From contig NZ_JACJPL010000018.1 in assembly GCF_014696065.1 (NCBI RefSeq), positions 186,001-250,000 of the forward strand: a stretch of DNA of 64,000 nt. The letters are read 5' to 3'. The translations under genes were made by a program, and so were the position numbers. Each line of letters begins with the position of its first letter. The first letter of the stretch is position 1. Shown here one piece after another: positions 15,952 through 24,597 of this stretch. Source of the DNA: Leptolyngbya sp. FACHB-261. Lineage in GTDB: Bacteria > Cyanobacteriota > Cyanobacteriia > FACHB-261. The notes beneath the pieces are model-generated. The model searched no databases, had not been told where the DNA came from, and was given only the letters and a program-made list of their open reading frames with translations.

Positions 15952-15994
15952 TATTTAGACTTATCGCCTCTGATTGTGTTGTAGCAATTGCTAC
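15952..15994 (-). promoter_or_regulatory. Candidate NtcA-activated (class II) promoter
   Basis: GTAGCAATTGCTAC (15981-15994) is a perfect 14-bp palindrome matching the NtcA consensus GTA-N8-TAC. On the minus strand a 23-bp gap leads to TAAATA (15952-15957), close to the usual 20-24 bp distance to a TAN3T-type -10. The predicted start is near 15945, giving a leader of about 33 nt before ATG 15912. The site is symmetric and could also act rightward. Confidence 0.6.
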
Positions 15995-16248
15995 TGCGTT
16001 GTTATGACGCTTAACCGCTCCTTGCTCTGGTGTTAGACCAAGAGATTCTTGGCAGCAGTTTTCTCAGCTACCTCGTTGCAATCCGGAACAAGATCAGTCC
16101 AAACCAGGGGTTGAGAATTCAAGTTGTTTCGGCTGTTATGCAATGAAGGGATACTTACCATATTGAGCCAGAGCGGAATGATAATTTATGTATCTCTTGG
16201 TAGAAATGCTGGGAGTAAGTTTGGCTACTCATTGAGCGGCAATTCCTC

Positions 16249-16284
16249 AAAAAAACTGAGCCTGAGATTGTTGCAATCTCAGGC
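16249..16284 (-). terminator. Rho-independent terminator
   Basis: On the minus strand GCCTGAGATTG, loop CAA, CAATCTCAGGC (arms 16274-16284 and 16260-16270), then TCAG and seven T (16249-16255). It ends the rpoZ / secreted-protein transcript. Confidence 0.9.
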
Positions 16285-16317
16285 CACATAGCGCTTTAAA
16301 TCTAAGCTCTAGGTCGG

Positions 16318-16947
16318 TTAGGGCCCCAGAAGTAAACGGGCGTCTCCCGGTCTAGGTTGGGGCGGACGATTCGGTTGGGAGCTAGAGCTTGAGCCATTTG
16401 CTGGGCCGGTAGTCCCACCTGTAGACGGGCCAGTAGAGGCAGCGCCAGCAGGGGAAATTGTACGCCCATCAGCTTGAGTAAAAATCTCAGTGAGGGTTTG
16501 GACCAGTTGGTTACGCTGAGCACGAGAGAGGCGACGAATAGCCGCACGATCCCCCTCCAGAGGATTACGTGTTAGGGTATCCGCGCCCGGATAGATATCC
16601 TCGTTAATCACCTCGTTACTGCCTAGATAGTCAGCTAAGGTCAGCTTCCAATCCAGACGGTAGTAGAGCGAGCGGCTCTTGCTGAGCTGGTGGTAGCGAA
16701 TCAGCCGTTGAAGAAGCGTACTCCCTGCATCCCGTTGGGCTCCCGCAACACGGCTGTACTGGTCTTCACGCGGCAGCTGCGGAAGGGCCTGATAGGCTAA
16801 AGTAGCGGCCTCCTGAGCATTTAGGCGCTGTGCAGAGGCCGGTAGTTGAGCTAACACAACTAGGCTAATGACCAATACATAGACCGGCAGCAGAGCAGGC
16901 AGCCGGTCTATGGAGCGCAATGGGTTAATCACGAGAGGCAACACCAC
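16318..16947 (-). CDS. Hypothetical exported protein with Ser/Gly/Pro-rich tail
   Basis: 209 residues from GTG 16947. A signal peptide or anchor (LLPVYVLVISLVVLAQLPASAQ) would be cut after ASAQ. The middle 110 residues are helical (AATLAYQALPQLPREDQY, YYRLDWKLTLADYLG). The last 50 are low-complexity: GAASTGPSTGGTTGPANGSSSSSQ, then Pro-rich. No family recognised. It starts 23 bp after rpoZ on the same strand and ends at a strong terminator, so it probably shares the rpoZ transcript. Confidence 0.78.
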   Translation of the reverse strand: MVLPLVINPLRSIDRLPALLPVYVLVISLVVLAQLPASAQRLNAQEAATLAYQALPQLPREDQYSRVAGAQRDAGSTLLQRLIRYHQLSKSRSLYYRLDWKLTLADYLGSNEVINEDIYPGADTLTRNPLEGDRAAIRRLSRAQRNQLVQTLTEIFTQADGRTISPAGAASTGPSTGGTTGPANGSSSSSQPNRPPQPRPGDARLLLGP

Positions 16948-16970
16948 AAGGCAGTACCGCAGCCCAACCG

Positions 16971-17198
16971 CTATTCGCCAATAATCTCTGGTTGCGTCAA
17001 CTCATCGGACATCTCAATGATCGCCCGCATCACTGGCTTCATCAGCGAATCATCCATGTCATCAAATTCTTCAAATCGGCGACGCTTCGCCCGATTAGCA
17101 ACCTGAACTGTAATGCGGTAGCGATTGGAAGCCGCTCCAATTAAATCCTCGGCTCGACGCATGAGCTGAGCTGTGTCAATCGTGGTGCGCTTAGCCAT
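16971..17198 (-). CDS. rpoZ: RNA polymerase subunit omega
   Basis: 75 residues with the cyanobacterial RpoZ pattern: [39 protein letters not shown], then [17 protein letters not shown]. Omega helps fold and hold the beta' subunit; in cyanobacteria it also influences sigma factor recruitment. Normal cyanobacterial length, slightly shorter than E. coli omega. A hairpin (17257-17283, 9-bp stem) lies about 60 bp upstream in the presumed leader. Confidence 0.92.
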   Translation of the reverse strand: MAKRTTIDTAQLMRRAEDLIGAASNRYRITVQVANRAKRRRFEEFDDMDDSLMKPVMRAIIEMSDELTQPEIIGE

Positions 17199-17256
17199 AG
17201 TGCTTGTCAGGGCAGCTTGCCGAAAGGAAAAATCACGTTCCTGCCAAAGCAGGACT

Positions 17257-17283
17257 CCCTTGAGTGTATCAGCGACTCAAGGG
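17257..17283. other. 9-bp hairpin upstream of rpoZ
   Basis: CCCTTGAGT (17257-17265), loop, ACTCAAGGG (17275-17283). No T-run on either side; possibly a leader structure of rpoZ. Confidence 0.45.
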
Positions 17284-17429
17284 GCGCTGCCAAGGCTGAC
17301 CTTAGAATGCGCCTTCAGAGCAGCTGTTTTGGTACGGGTGTTCTCTAGCTTTGGATCACGGATTTTCTAAGTACCCCTATTGCATTAAGCTCTGCGAATA
17401 ATTGTGTATCTCTGTGTTGTGAGGTTTTC

Positions 17430-18128
17430 ATGCAAACTGCGCCCCGGACTGCCATTCCGACTTTTGCGGCCCACTCAGAAAGACAGGTGGTACCACGTAA
17501 GTTTGTGGTGCTGGGAGACAGTCTAGTTTACGGCTTCGGGGATCCCGAAGGGGGCGGTTGGGTGGAGCGCCTAAGGCGGAATTGGTCTTTGAAGCAAGGA
17601 GATGGTCCGGTTCTGTACAATCTGGGCGTGCGCGGCAACACGGTACGGGGAGTGGCTGAGCGCCTGGAAACGGAGTTTCGAAATCGCGGCGAACTGCGCA
17701 ACCGCTGTCCCGATGCCATTTTGCTTTCGGTTGGTGTTAACGACTCTGCTCGTCTAGGCAGTGCTCAAGGTCGAAATTTCACACCACTGCTTCAATTTGA
17801 GCAAGAGCTAACAGAGTTACTACAACGAGCGACTGCTTTAGGACCGGTGCTGTTCGTCGGTATGGTGCCCGTAAACGAGAGCCGTATGCCATTTCTCGAA
17901 GCTTTTTACTTCAACCTTGAGGACCAGGAGCGATACCGACTCGCAACTCGTCGAGTTTGTGAGCGCTGGGGCGTTGCCTATCTGGACATATTTGAGCGCT
18001 GGCTAGCTCGGGGGCAGGACTGGTATGAGCCCCTGCTGCTGGAAGATGGCCTTCATCCCAATACGGCTGGACACCAAGCCTTATACCGGGAAATTCTAAA
18101 CTGGGAGGCGCTGCAAGCCCAGCTCTAG
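17430..18128 (+). CDS. GDSL/SGNH-type esterase
   Basis: 232 residues with all four SGNH blocks: block I VVLGDSLVYGFGD (nucleophile Ser), block II Gly in LGVRGNTVRG, block III GVNDS (Asn), and block V LEDGLHPNTAGH (Asp and His). These enzymes hydrolyse acyl esters of lipids, thioesters or carbohydrates. No signal peptide is evident, so it is probably cytoplasmic like TesA-type relatives without a leader. GAGG sits seven bases before the ATG. Single gene; substrate unknown. Confidence 0.9.
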   Translation: MQTAPRTAIPTFAAHSERQVVPRKFVVLGDSLVYGFGDPEGGGWVERLRRNWSLKQGDGPVLYNLGVRGNTVRGVAERLETEFRNRGELRNRCPDAILLSVGVNDSARLGSAQGRNFTPLLQFEQELTELLQRATALGPVLFVGMVPVNESRMPFLEAFYFNLEDQERYRLATRRVCERWGVAYLDIFERWLARGQDWYEPLLLEDGLHPNTAGHQALYREILNWEALQAQL

Positions 18129-18129
18129 C

Positions 18130-18329
18130 GATTGCTTAGGATTGCTTAGGTAATTTCTAAAAAATTGGCTTGCCCCTGGCCCGTCTAGCCCGAGAGGTGG
18201 AAGTCTTAAGTGTCAGTGTCAAGACAGAGCTAAGTTTTCCCCTATTGCTCCAGCCCTATTGCTCCAAGGTAAAGGCTTCTACCCCTGCACCCATCAGACC
18301 ACTCACCTGAATAGCACTCACCTAAATGG
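18130..18329. repeat. Three separate short tandem duplications
   Basis: Three unrelated tandem pairs lie within 200 bp. GATTGCTTAG twice (18130-18149); CCCTATTGCTCCAG and CCCTATTGCTCCAA (18240-18267); CACTCACCTGAATAG and CACTCACCTAAATGG (18300-18329). No gene is seen between the esterase and the DUF2232 gene. Confidence 0.75.
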
Positions 18330-18390
18330 GGGTGGTTCGAGGTGCTCTTGCCCATAATGGAGACTGCGCTGCACGCTTAGCTTCCTCTTC

Positions 18391-19176
18391 ATGCCTGACT
18401 CTTCAGACCCCCATAGTCTTGACGACCTGCCTACCCTTCCTGCAACCGCAGAGGAAATGGCGGACCTTGATGCCGCCTTCGACTTTGACTCGCAGCCCAA
18501 GGAAGAAACTACTGCTCAGCCGGACCAGCGCAACTCAACTCAACTCACGCCACCGCCTCTAGTGCTGGTTGAGACGGCTTTTCTAGCCAGCACCTCGGGG
18601 ATGCTCTGGCTGGTCAATTATTACTTCCCAATGGGGCCTCTGCTGCGCACTTTCTTTCCAGTACCCATTGCCTTGGCTTTTTTGCGTTGGGGCAGTCGGG
18701 CCTCGGTGATGACCACTGTCGTGACCGGGCTACTTCTCTCGGTACTGATGGGTCCAGATCGCAGCATTCGCTTTGTGATTCCCTACGGCCTACTAGGGGT
18801 ACTACTGGGTCTGTTATGGAAGCGGCGGGCTAGTTGGTGGCTATCGATGGGGCTGGGCTCTGTAGTGGCAGCCTTTGGACTGTTCTTCAACATTGCGCTG
18901 CTTTCGGTGTTGTTGGGCGAGGATCTGTGGCTGTACCTAACCACACAGATTTCTGGGCTGGTCGATTGGTTATTCTTCAGGCTGGGGATCCTGGCGCAAC
19001 CCTCCCTGCAAGCGATCCAGGTTGTTGCAGCGCTGATGGTTGTGATTAACGCGGTGCTCTACTTGTTTCTGGTGCATTTGGTGTCCTGGCTGATGCTAGA
19101 GCGCTTGGGCAACCCAATTCCTGACCCGCCGGATTGGCTGCGCTACTTACTGGCCTACGAGGAAGATACGCCTTAA
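18391..19176 (+). CDS. DUF2232 family membrane protein
   Basis: 261 residues. A cytoplasmic, acidic N-terminal 55 residues lead into about six transmembrane helices, beginning LVLVETAFLASTSGMLWLVNYYFPMGPLLRTFFPVPIALAFLRWG. The pattern matches DUF2232 (YybS-like) proteins, some of which resemble the substrate-binding S components of ECF transporters; the cyanobacterial role is unknown. Its stop codon lies inside the first unit of a 15-bp tandem repeat that runs on into the start of the next gene. Confidence 0.88.
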   Translation: MPDSSDPHSLDDLPTLPATAEEMADLDAAFDFDSQPKEETTAQPDQRNSTQLTPPPLVLVETAFLASTSGMLWLVNYYFPMGPLLRTFFPVPIALAFLRWGSRASVMTTVVTGLLLSVLMGPDRSIRFVIPYGLLGVLLGLLWKRRASWWLSMGLGSVVAAFGLFFNIALLSVLLGEDLWLYLTTQISGLVDWLFFRLGILAQPSLQAIQVVAALMVVINAVLYLFLVHLVSWLMLERLGNPIPDPPDWLRYLLAYEEDTP

Positions 19177-19230
19177 GAAAACCAGCCTTAAGACAAACAG
19201 CCTTGAGGTAAACATCCTTGAGACAAATGT
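19171..19230. repeat. Four tandem 15-bp units bridging a stop and a start codon
   Basis: Units at 19171, 19186, 19201 and 19216 follow the pattern CCTTRAGRYAAACAK. Unit 1 contains the TAA stop of the DUF2232 gene and unit 4 ends at the GTG start of the CobT-like gene, so the whole intergenic space is made of this repeat. Confidence 0.85.
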
Positions 19231-20338
19231 GATTCGCACTTATGCTCAGGTCGAACGGGCAGAAACTTGGCTGGCGCGCTACCGGGGCCAACAGCCAACC
19301 TTCGTCTGCGTATTAGGCTTTACGGCAACTGGCTTGATTCCGGGAATTTCAGCTGCCGGAGCTACCCCAGAGGCGCGCCGCTTCACTGCGGTGGCCGATG
19401 CTGAGTTTTTAGTCGATGGTCCTTCTGCCCAACCCCGTTACCCGTTGCCCCCCTTAGACGCCGGGGCTTCCCCTGTGTTGATCAGCCGCGCCGTAGTCAC
19501 GGGTCAGGCTATCCCTGTCCTATTGTTTAATGCCGGATTGCCCGTATCGCCAGCAGTCGCCAGTATTGAACTCGATGGTCGTCCTGCCCAGTGCCTGAGC
19601 ACTGGCCAAGCATTGCCGCTAGAACAGGTGCAAGCCTTATTTGAGCAGGGTCTGCACTGGGGCAATCAACTGGCTGATCGCGGCTACCTGATTATTGGAG
19701 AGTGCGTTGTGGGCGGCACTACAACAGCACTTGCAGTACTGACTGGACTGGGAATAGAAGCTCGCAATCGCGTTAACAGTTCTCACCCCACCTGCAACCA
19801 CGAGCAAAAGTGGAGCCTGGTGCAACAGGGGCTAGCCCAATTGCGTGCCTCAGATCCCTCAGCTTTAGAAGCCTTAGATCCCTTGGCATTGGTTGCCGCT
19901 GTGGGCGATCCGATGCAGGTTGTAGTTGCAGGTATGACCTTAAGCGCTAGCCGCCACACAGGGGTTCTGTTAGCTGGCGGCACGCAAATGTTGGCTGTCT
20001 ATGCCTTAGCCCGAGCTCTGGCTCAGCAGCAAAGCCTTGCTTGGCAGCCAGAACAAGTCGTTATAGGAACCACTCGCTGGGTTGCGGAAGACCCAACTGG
20101 TGACACGATAGGTTTAGCCAAGGCTGTGAATGATGTGCCCCTGCTCGCAACCTGCCTCAGTTTTGCTAACTCCCAATATCCACAATTGCGAGCTTATGAG
20201 CAGGGATTCGTTAAAGAGGGCGTAGGAGCAGGCGGTTTGGCGATTGCCTCATCGCTATACCAAGGCTGGGATCAGCATTACCTGCAAGACACAATCGAAG
20301 AGTTATTGAAGACTTGCCGAAAGATAGAGGTCGAGTAG
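19229..20338 (+). CDS. CobT-like nicotinate phosphoribosyltransferase family protein (UPF0284/TIGR00303)
   Basis: 369 residues from GTG 19229, matching the TIGR00303/UPF0284 branch of CobT-like proteins typical of cyanobacteria and archaea. CobT makes the alpha-ribazole-type nucleotide of the lower corrinoid ligand from nicotinate mononucleotide and a base. Visible blocks: VLGFTATGLIPGISAAGATPEARR, LIIGECVVGGTTTALAVLTGLG, GVLLAGGTQMLAVYALARAL and the C-terminal EGVGAGGLAIASSLYQGW. Cyanobacteria often make pseudocobalamin with adenine, and this branch may use that base. cobO lies 3.6 kb upstream on the same strand. Confidence 0.85.
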   Translation: MIRTYAQVERAETWLARYRGQQPTFVCVLGFTATGLIPGISAAGATPEARRFTAVADAEFLVDGPSAQPRYPLPPLDAGASPVLISRAVVTGQAIPVLLFNAGLPVSPAVASIELDGRPAQCLSTGQALPLEQVQALFEQGLHWGNQLADRGYLIIGECVVGGTTTALAVLTGLGIEARNRVNSSHPTCNHEQKWSLVQQGLAQLRASDPSALEALDPLALVAAVGDPMQVVVAGMTLSASRHTGVLLAGGTQMLAVYALARALAQQQSLAWQPEQVVIGTTRWVAEDPTGDTIGLAKAVNDVPLLATCLSFANSQYPQLRAYEQGFVKEGVGAGGLAIASSLYQGWDQHYLQDTIEELLKTCRKIEVE

Positions 20339-20496
20339 GAAATAGTTCTTACTCAAGACATAAGCCTATTGGTTGGATTACCCATACTATTGGCGGAAGC
20401 TGGAGACGCAGAAAAACTCTTGAGAGTCGGTGAATAACCGCTCTGTTTTTCAGCGGCTATATCAATGATTTGAGTCTTTGGCGAGGGAAACACACC

Positions 20497-23400
20497 ATGT
20501 TTGGGAGTTTAGAGATCACCTGGAAGCTAGCCAGTTTACAGTACTGGCTAGCGCAGGTTCCGGTAGATAATGGCGTTGTCAGGCCTGAGGATGCAGCATT
20601 AGTTTACTCGGGACCTCAGTTTTTTATTGCCTTAATTGCAGGCATAGTTTTAGCCTTTGCCTTGCAATTATTGCTGACCAATCTCTCAGTTGCTTTAGGA
20701 ATCTCGGCATTAGGAAACCTGTCTCACTCTGACTCCTCTGATCATGATCATGACAGTTCTGGGAGTCTAGGTGGCACTATTAAAAAAGTCGGTTTGGCTG
20801 TTGGTCTTTGGACTTTAGTAACAGTCACACTTGCACTGTTTGTAGCCTGTCTATTAGCTGTCAAATTAAGCTTGATCGCCAGTGAAACCTTGGGAGCCAT
20901 TGTTGGCTTGGTGATCTGGGCTGCCTATTTCATGCTGTTAATTGTGGTCAGTTCTTCCACTGTGGGCTCTTTAGTGGGCTCAGTGGTCAACACAGCCACC
21001 TCTACGTTTCAAGCTATTGTTGGCACTGCAGCTGCAGCCCTAGGTGGCAAAGCTGTTAATGACCAAGTGGTTTCTACAGCCGAGGCTGCTGCCGCTGCGG
21101 TGGGACGGCAATTGCGTACAGCTGTAGATCCGATCAGTATTCGCGAGAACTTGGAAGACTATCTGGCAACAGTACGTCGTCCAGAATTAGATATGCAATC
21201 GATTCGCGGCGACTTCGAAAGATTGCTTAGCGATGCAGACTTAAAAGCACCTGGGGTGCGCGAACGGCTTGGCAACATTAACCGTCAAACCTTTGTCGAT
21301 CTGGTGCGCAGTCGCACTGATTTGTCCAAGCGGGATGTTGATAAGATTGCTGACCAATTAGAAGTCGTTTGGAGGCAAGTTGTAGGCCAGCAACCCAAGG
21401 CTGACTCAACTGCTGAATTGTTGGAATATCTGCGCTCAGCCAATGCTCAGCAGCTCAAATCTGATGAACTGAGCCGCAGGCTCGATCAGGTAGTGGCAGA
21501 GCTACGCAACAACAATAACAATCCCAGCAATGCCAAGCCAGATGAGCAAAAATCGGCTGGTTTGATTGAGCGGGCGATGCAATTCGGCACCAGCAGCCTC
21601 ATGGGGATTGTCATGGGCCGCACAGATCTTTCTGACTTTGATGTCGAAAAGATCCTGGGTCAATTGCAAGTGCTACGCGGCAAAGTTTCTGATCAAGTCG
21701 GCGATAAAATTCCTGGTCTTTCCAGTGGTGGCACGGTTGCTGCCGATGTTGAGAATTACCTGGTCAATTCCTACTCTTGGAAACTAAATCGCGAGAGCGT
21801 TGAAGTTGACTTTCCCGAAGTTCTCTACGATCCGGAAGCAGATCCAGGAGCAGTTCGTGCCCAAATTGAGCGCCTCAACCGCAGGCGCTTTGTGGAACTG
21901 CTCAACCAGCGCGGTGATATGACTCCAGAGAGAGTCGCCAGTTTAGCTGACCAGTTAGAGGGACTGCGCACTTCAGTCCTAACTCGGGTGCAGGCTCAGG
22001 AGCTGGAACAACAGGCTACCGATCTACGCACCCAGGTTGAGCAATACCTCAGCACTGCCAATCGGACCGACCTGCTCACGCAAACCAGTGTTCAGCCCAG
22101 CTTCCGCGCTATTTTGAGCGACCCCAATGCTGAGTATGAGCAATTCACTGATCGCTTGCGTCAGTTTGACCGCAATACCCTAACGGCGGTACTGACCCGA
22201 CGCAATGACCTCAGCCTGGATGAAGTCAACCAGGTGGCAAACTACCTAGAGGACACTCGCAATCAGGTGCTGCGCGAAGCTGAAGAAATTCACTTCCGCT
22301 CCAAGTCTGAAGCTGAAGCGTTGCGGATTCGAGTTGAATCTTACCTTCGCAACACGGGCAAGGACGAGCTGAGCCCTGATGGTATTAAGCGCGATGTGCA
22401 AAAGCTCTTAGAAGACCCTCAAGCCGGAGCCAGCGCCCTGCGCAGAAGGCTGTCCCAGTTTGACCGCAGTACTCTGGTGCAGTTGTTGAGCCAGCGTCAG
22501 GATCTCAGCGAGCAACAGATCAACCAAACCATTGACCAAGTTGAGTCGGTGCGGGACAACATTCTGCACGGACCGCAGAAATTGGCTGGCAAGGCTCAAG
22601 ATCAAGTCGACCAGGTGACCAGTACCCTTGCTGAATACCTGCGCAACACTGGTAAGGACGCGCTAAACCCCGAAGGTATCCAGCGCGATCTGCAAACGCT
22701 GCTGCACGATCCCAAGCAAGGTGCCTCGGCTTTGCGTTCCCGCCTGTCTCAAGTTGATCGTGACACCCTGGTGAAGCTGCTCAGTCAACGGCAAGACCTC
22801 AGCGAAGACCAGGTCAATCAGATCATTGACCAGGTGCAATCAACGATTCGCAGCCTCGTGCGCGCACCTCGTCGTTTGGCTTCACGGGCTCAAAACCGAG
22901 TCATGGAGTTCGAATCAGAGCTCGAAAACTATCTACGCAACACCAACAAAGAAGAACTCAATCCCGAAGGTATCAAGCGTGACCTGCAATTACTGCTGAG
23001 CAATCCACGCGCTGGGGCTTACAACCTCGGGGAACGCCTAGGTAGCGTTGATCGCTCCACGGTTGTGTCACTTTTGTCGCAACGTAGCGACATGAGCGAA
23101 GAAGAAGCGAACCGCATCTTCGATCAAATTGAGTCTGTACGGACTCAGTTTGTGGAACAGGTCCGTTCGATTCAATCCAGAATTCAATCGGCGATTGATA
23201 GCGTCTTCGAGCGGATTCGGACTTATCTGAACTCGCTGGAGCGCCCAGAGCTGAACTATGACGGGATCAGACGGGATCTGCGTACCCTGTTTGATGATCC
23301 GCAGGCTGGCTTTGATGCTCTCCGGTCTCGTCTCAGCCAGGTTGATCGCGGCACTTTGGTCGCTCTGCTTAGCTCTCGCGAGGATATTTCCGAAGCGGAT

Positions 23401-23628
23401 GCTAACCGCTTGATGGATCAGATTGAAGGAGCACGCACCAGTGTTCTCCAACGAGCTGAGCGCTTACAGCTTGAGACGCAGCAGCGGCTAGCAGATGTAA
23501 AGCGGCAGGCCCAGAAGCAAGCCGAGGAAACTCGTAAGGCGGCGGCCAGTGCAGCCTGGTGGCTGTTTGGTACAGCACTGGTTTCTGCTATCGCCTCAGC
23601 CGGGGCTGGGATTTTAGCCGCACGCTAA
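20497..23628 (+). CDS. Large membrane protein with about eight ~80-residue helical repeats
   Basis: 1043 residues from ATG 20497, with GAGGG upstream. Residues about 40-180 hold three or four transmembrane helices around a His/Asp/Ser-rich loop (SDSSDHDHDSS). From about residue 215 to 1000 a repeat of roughly 75-100 residues recurs about eight times. Its consensus is YLRNTGKDELNPEGIKRDL, LL.DP.AG..AL..RL, .DR.TLV.LLSQRQDLSE, and .N.I.DQ.E..R. The last four copies are closest. A final hydrophobic segment (WWLFGTALVSAIASAGAGILAA) ends the chain. The repeats look all-helical and probably face the cytoplasm or a lumen between two anchors. I do not know the family; a scaffolding or tethering role is possible. 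A terminator follows. Confidence 0.88.
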   Translation: MFGSLEITWKLASLQYWLAQVPVDNGVVRPEDAALVYSGPQFFIALIAGIVLAFALQLLLTNLSVALGISALGNLSHSDSSDHDHDSSGSLGGTIKKVGLAVGLWTLVTVTLALFVACLLAVKLSLIASETLGAIVGLVIWAAYFMLLIVVSSSTVGSLVGSVVNTATSTFQAIVGTAAAALGGKAVNDQVVSTAEAAAAAVGRQLRTAVDPISIRENLEDYLATVRRPELDMQSIRGDFERLLSDADLKAPGVRERLGNINRQTFVDLVRSRTDLSKRDVDKIADQLEVVWRQVVGQQPKADSTAELLEYLRSANAQQLKSDELSRRLDQVVAELRNNNNNPSNAKPDEQKSAGLIERAMQFGTSSLMGIVMGRTDLSDFDVEKILGQLQVLRGKVSDQVGDKIPGLSSGGTVAADVENYLVNSYSWKLNRESVEVDFPEVLYDPEADPGAVRAQIERLNRRRFVELLNQRGDMTPERVASLADQLEGLRTSVLTRVQAQELEQQATDLRTQVEQYLSTANRTDLLTQTSVQPSFRAILSDPNAEYEQFTDRLRQFDRNTLTAVLTRRNDLSLDEVNQVANYLEDTRNQVLREAEEIHFRSKSEAEALRIRVESYLRNTGKDELSPDGIKRDVQKLLEDPQAGASALRRRLSQFDRSTLVQLLSQRQDLSEQQINQTIDQVESVRDNILHGPQKLAGKAQDQVDQVTSTLAEYLRNTGKDALNPEGIQRDLQTLLHDPKQGASALRSRLSQVDRDTLVKLLSQRQDLSEDQVNQIIDQVQSTIRSLVRAPRRLASRAQNRVMEFESELENYLRNTNKEELNPEGIKRDLQLLLSNPRAGAYNLGERLGSVDRSTVVSLLSQRSDMSEEEANRIFDQIESVRTQFVEQVRSIQSRIQSAIDSVFERIRTYLNSLERPELNYDGIRRDLRTLFDDPQAGFDALRSRLSQVDRGTLVALLSSREDISEADANRLMDQIEGARTSVLQRAERLQLETQQRLADVKRQAQKQAEETRKAAASAAWWLFGTALVSAIASAGAGILAAR

Positions 23629-23654
23629 AGCCTCGCTAATTTTGGTTCCAGAAG

Positions 23655-23681
23655 AAGCCCCTCTTAGGAGGGGCTTTTTTT
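23655..23681 (+). terminator. Rho-independent terminator
   Basis: AAGCCCCTC (23655-23663), loop TTAG, GAGGGGCTT (23668-23676), then a T-run, 27 bp after the repeat-protein stop. Confidence 0.95.
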
Positions 23682-23734
23682 AGCGTTATTTGTTCAGCCT
23701 TTTCTGAGTCAGCCTGCTTTAACGGAAGTGTGAC

Positions 23735-24337
23735 TTAAGAAGCCGAACCTGTTGAGTTGTTGCGCTTACTGGCAGAGAGTTTGCGCATGGCTAATAGCCC
23801 GGCGGCTAGAGCCCCCAGGGCGACAGTACTACCAGGCTCAGGGACTGAAGTTGCAGCCCTTTGGGTAAAGGTATAGGTGCCAGTCAAGGCATTATCACTG
23901 AGGGCAGTCCCATTAAAAGTGCCAGGTTCTGCATTCTCGAAGGAACCAGAGGTCCTCAGCAAGTCCCCAGCAGGATTAATGCCAACAAAATCTGCTCCCA
24001 ACAGAATGCCATAGCCAAAAATTGCAGCTGGCAATTCTTCGCTACTACTCAAATCATCTTCCTTAGTCCAAGATGCTGTTCCCAACCGAAAACCAAATGT
24101 GGTTAGCGGAATGAAAGAATAATCGAACTCAGGTGACGGCAAATTTGAGTCGTCAAAGCTGAAGAAGCCGGTGATTGGATCTCCCGATTTCAGACCAAAT
24201 TCCTGAAAGTCTCTATCGACCGTTCCATTAATCGTGTATTCAACAATAGCGGCCTGAGCAACAGGAGCTAAGCTCAATGTGCCTAGGGTAAGAACGGCTG
24301 CCCCTGCAATCTTGAGCGTCTGTTTCGTAATGGACAT
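23735..24337 (-). CDS. PEP-CTERM sorting-domain protein
   Basis: 200 residues. An N-terminal signal peptide (KIAGAAVLTLGTLSLAPVAQA) precedes a beta-rich domain. The C-terminus is a classic PEP-CTERM tail: VPEPGSTVALGALAAGLLA, then a basic RKLSASKR. Such tails are processed by an exosortase, linking the protein to the surface or extracellular matrix. No exosortase gene is in the window. The middle (YTINGTVDRDF, GDPITGFFSFDDS) resembles other cyanobacterial PEP-CTERM proteins of unknown function. Isolated gene. Confidence 0.9.
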   Translation of the reverse strand: MSITKQTLKIAGAAVLTLGTLSLAPVAQAAIVEYTINGTVDRDFQEFGLKSGDPITGFFSFDDSNLPSPEFDYSFIPLTTFGFRLGTASWTKEDDLSSSEELPAAIFGYGILLGADFVGINPAGDLLRTSGSFENAEPGTFNGTALSDNALTGTYTFTQRAATSVPEPGSTVALGALAAGLLAMRKLSASKRNNSTGSAS

Positions 24338-24597
24338 AACTGTTGCCTTTACTCAAAGAGTGACTGGTCAGCAGCAAGAACGCCCTGAAGTCTTCTGCAG
24401 CAATTCACCTAGTATCTATAAAGCTTTGTCAGGAGGAAAACATTTTTCAGTGAATCTACATCAAGTCGGCTCATTTTATGAAGTAGTTATGAACTTCTGA
24501 CGTTGCTGCCAGCGGAAGGAGCTGGAGAGCTAATCTTCACCTCTCGGAATTTCCCTTAAAATCCAGTTCTTTAACTCGTCTTACTAATAAGCTGGAA

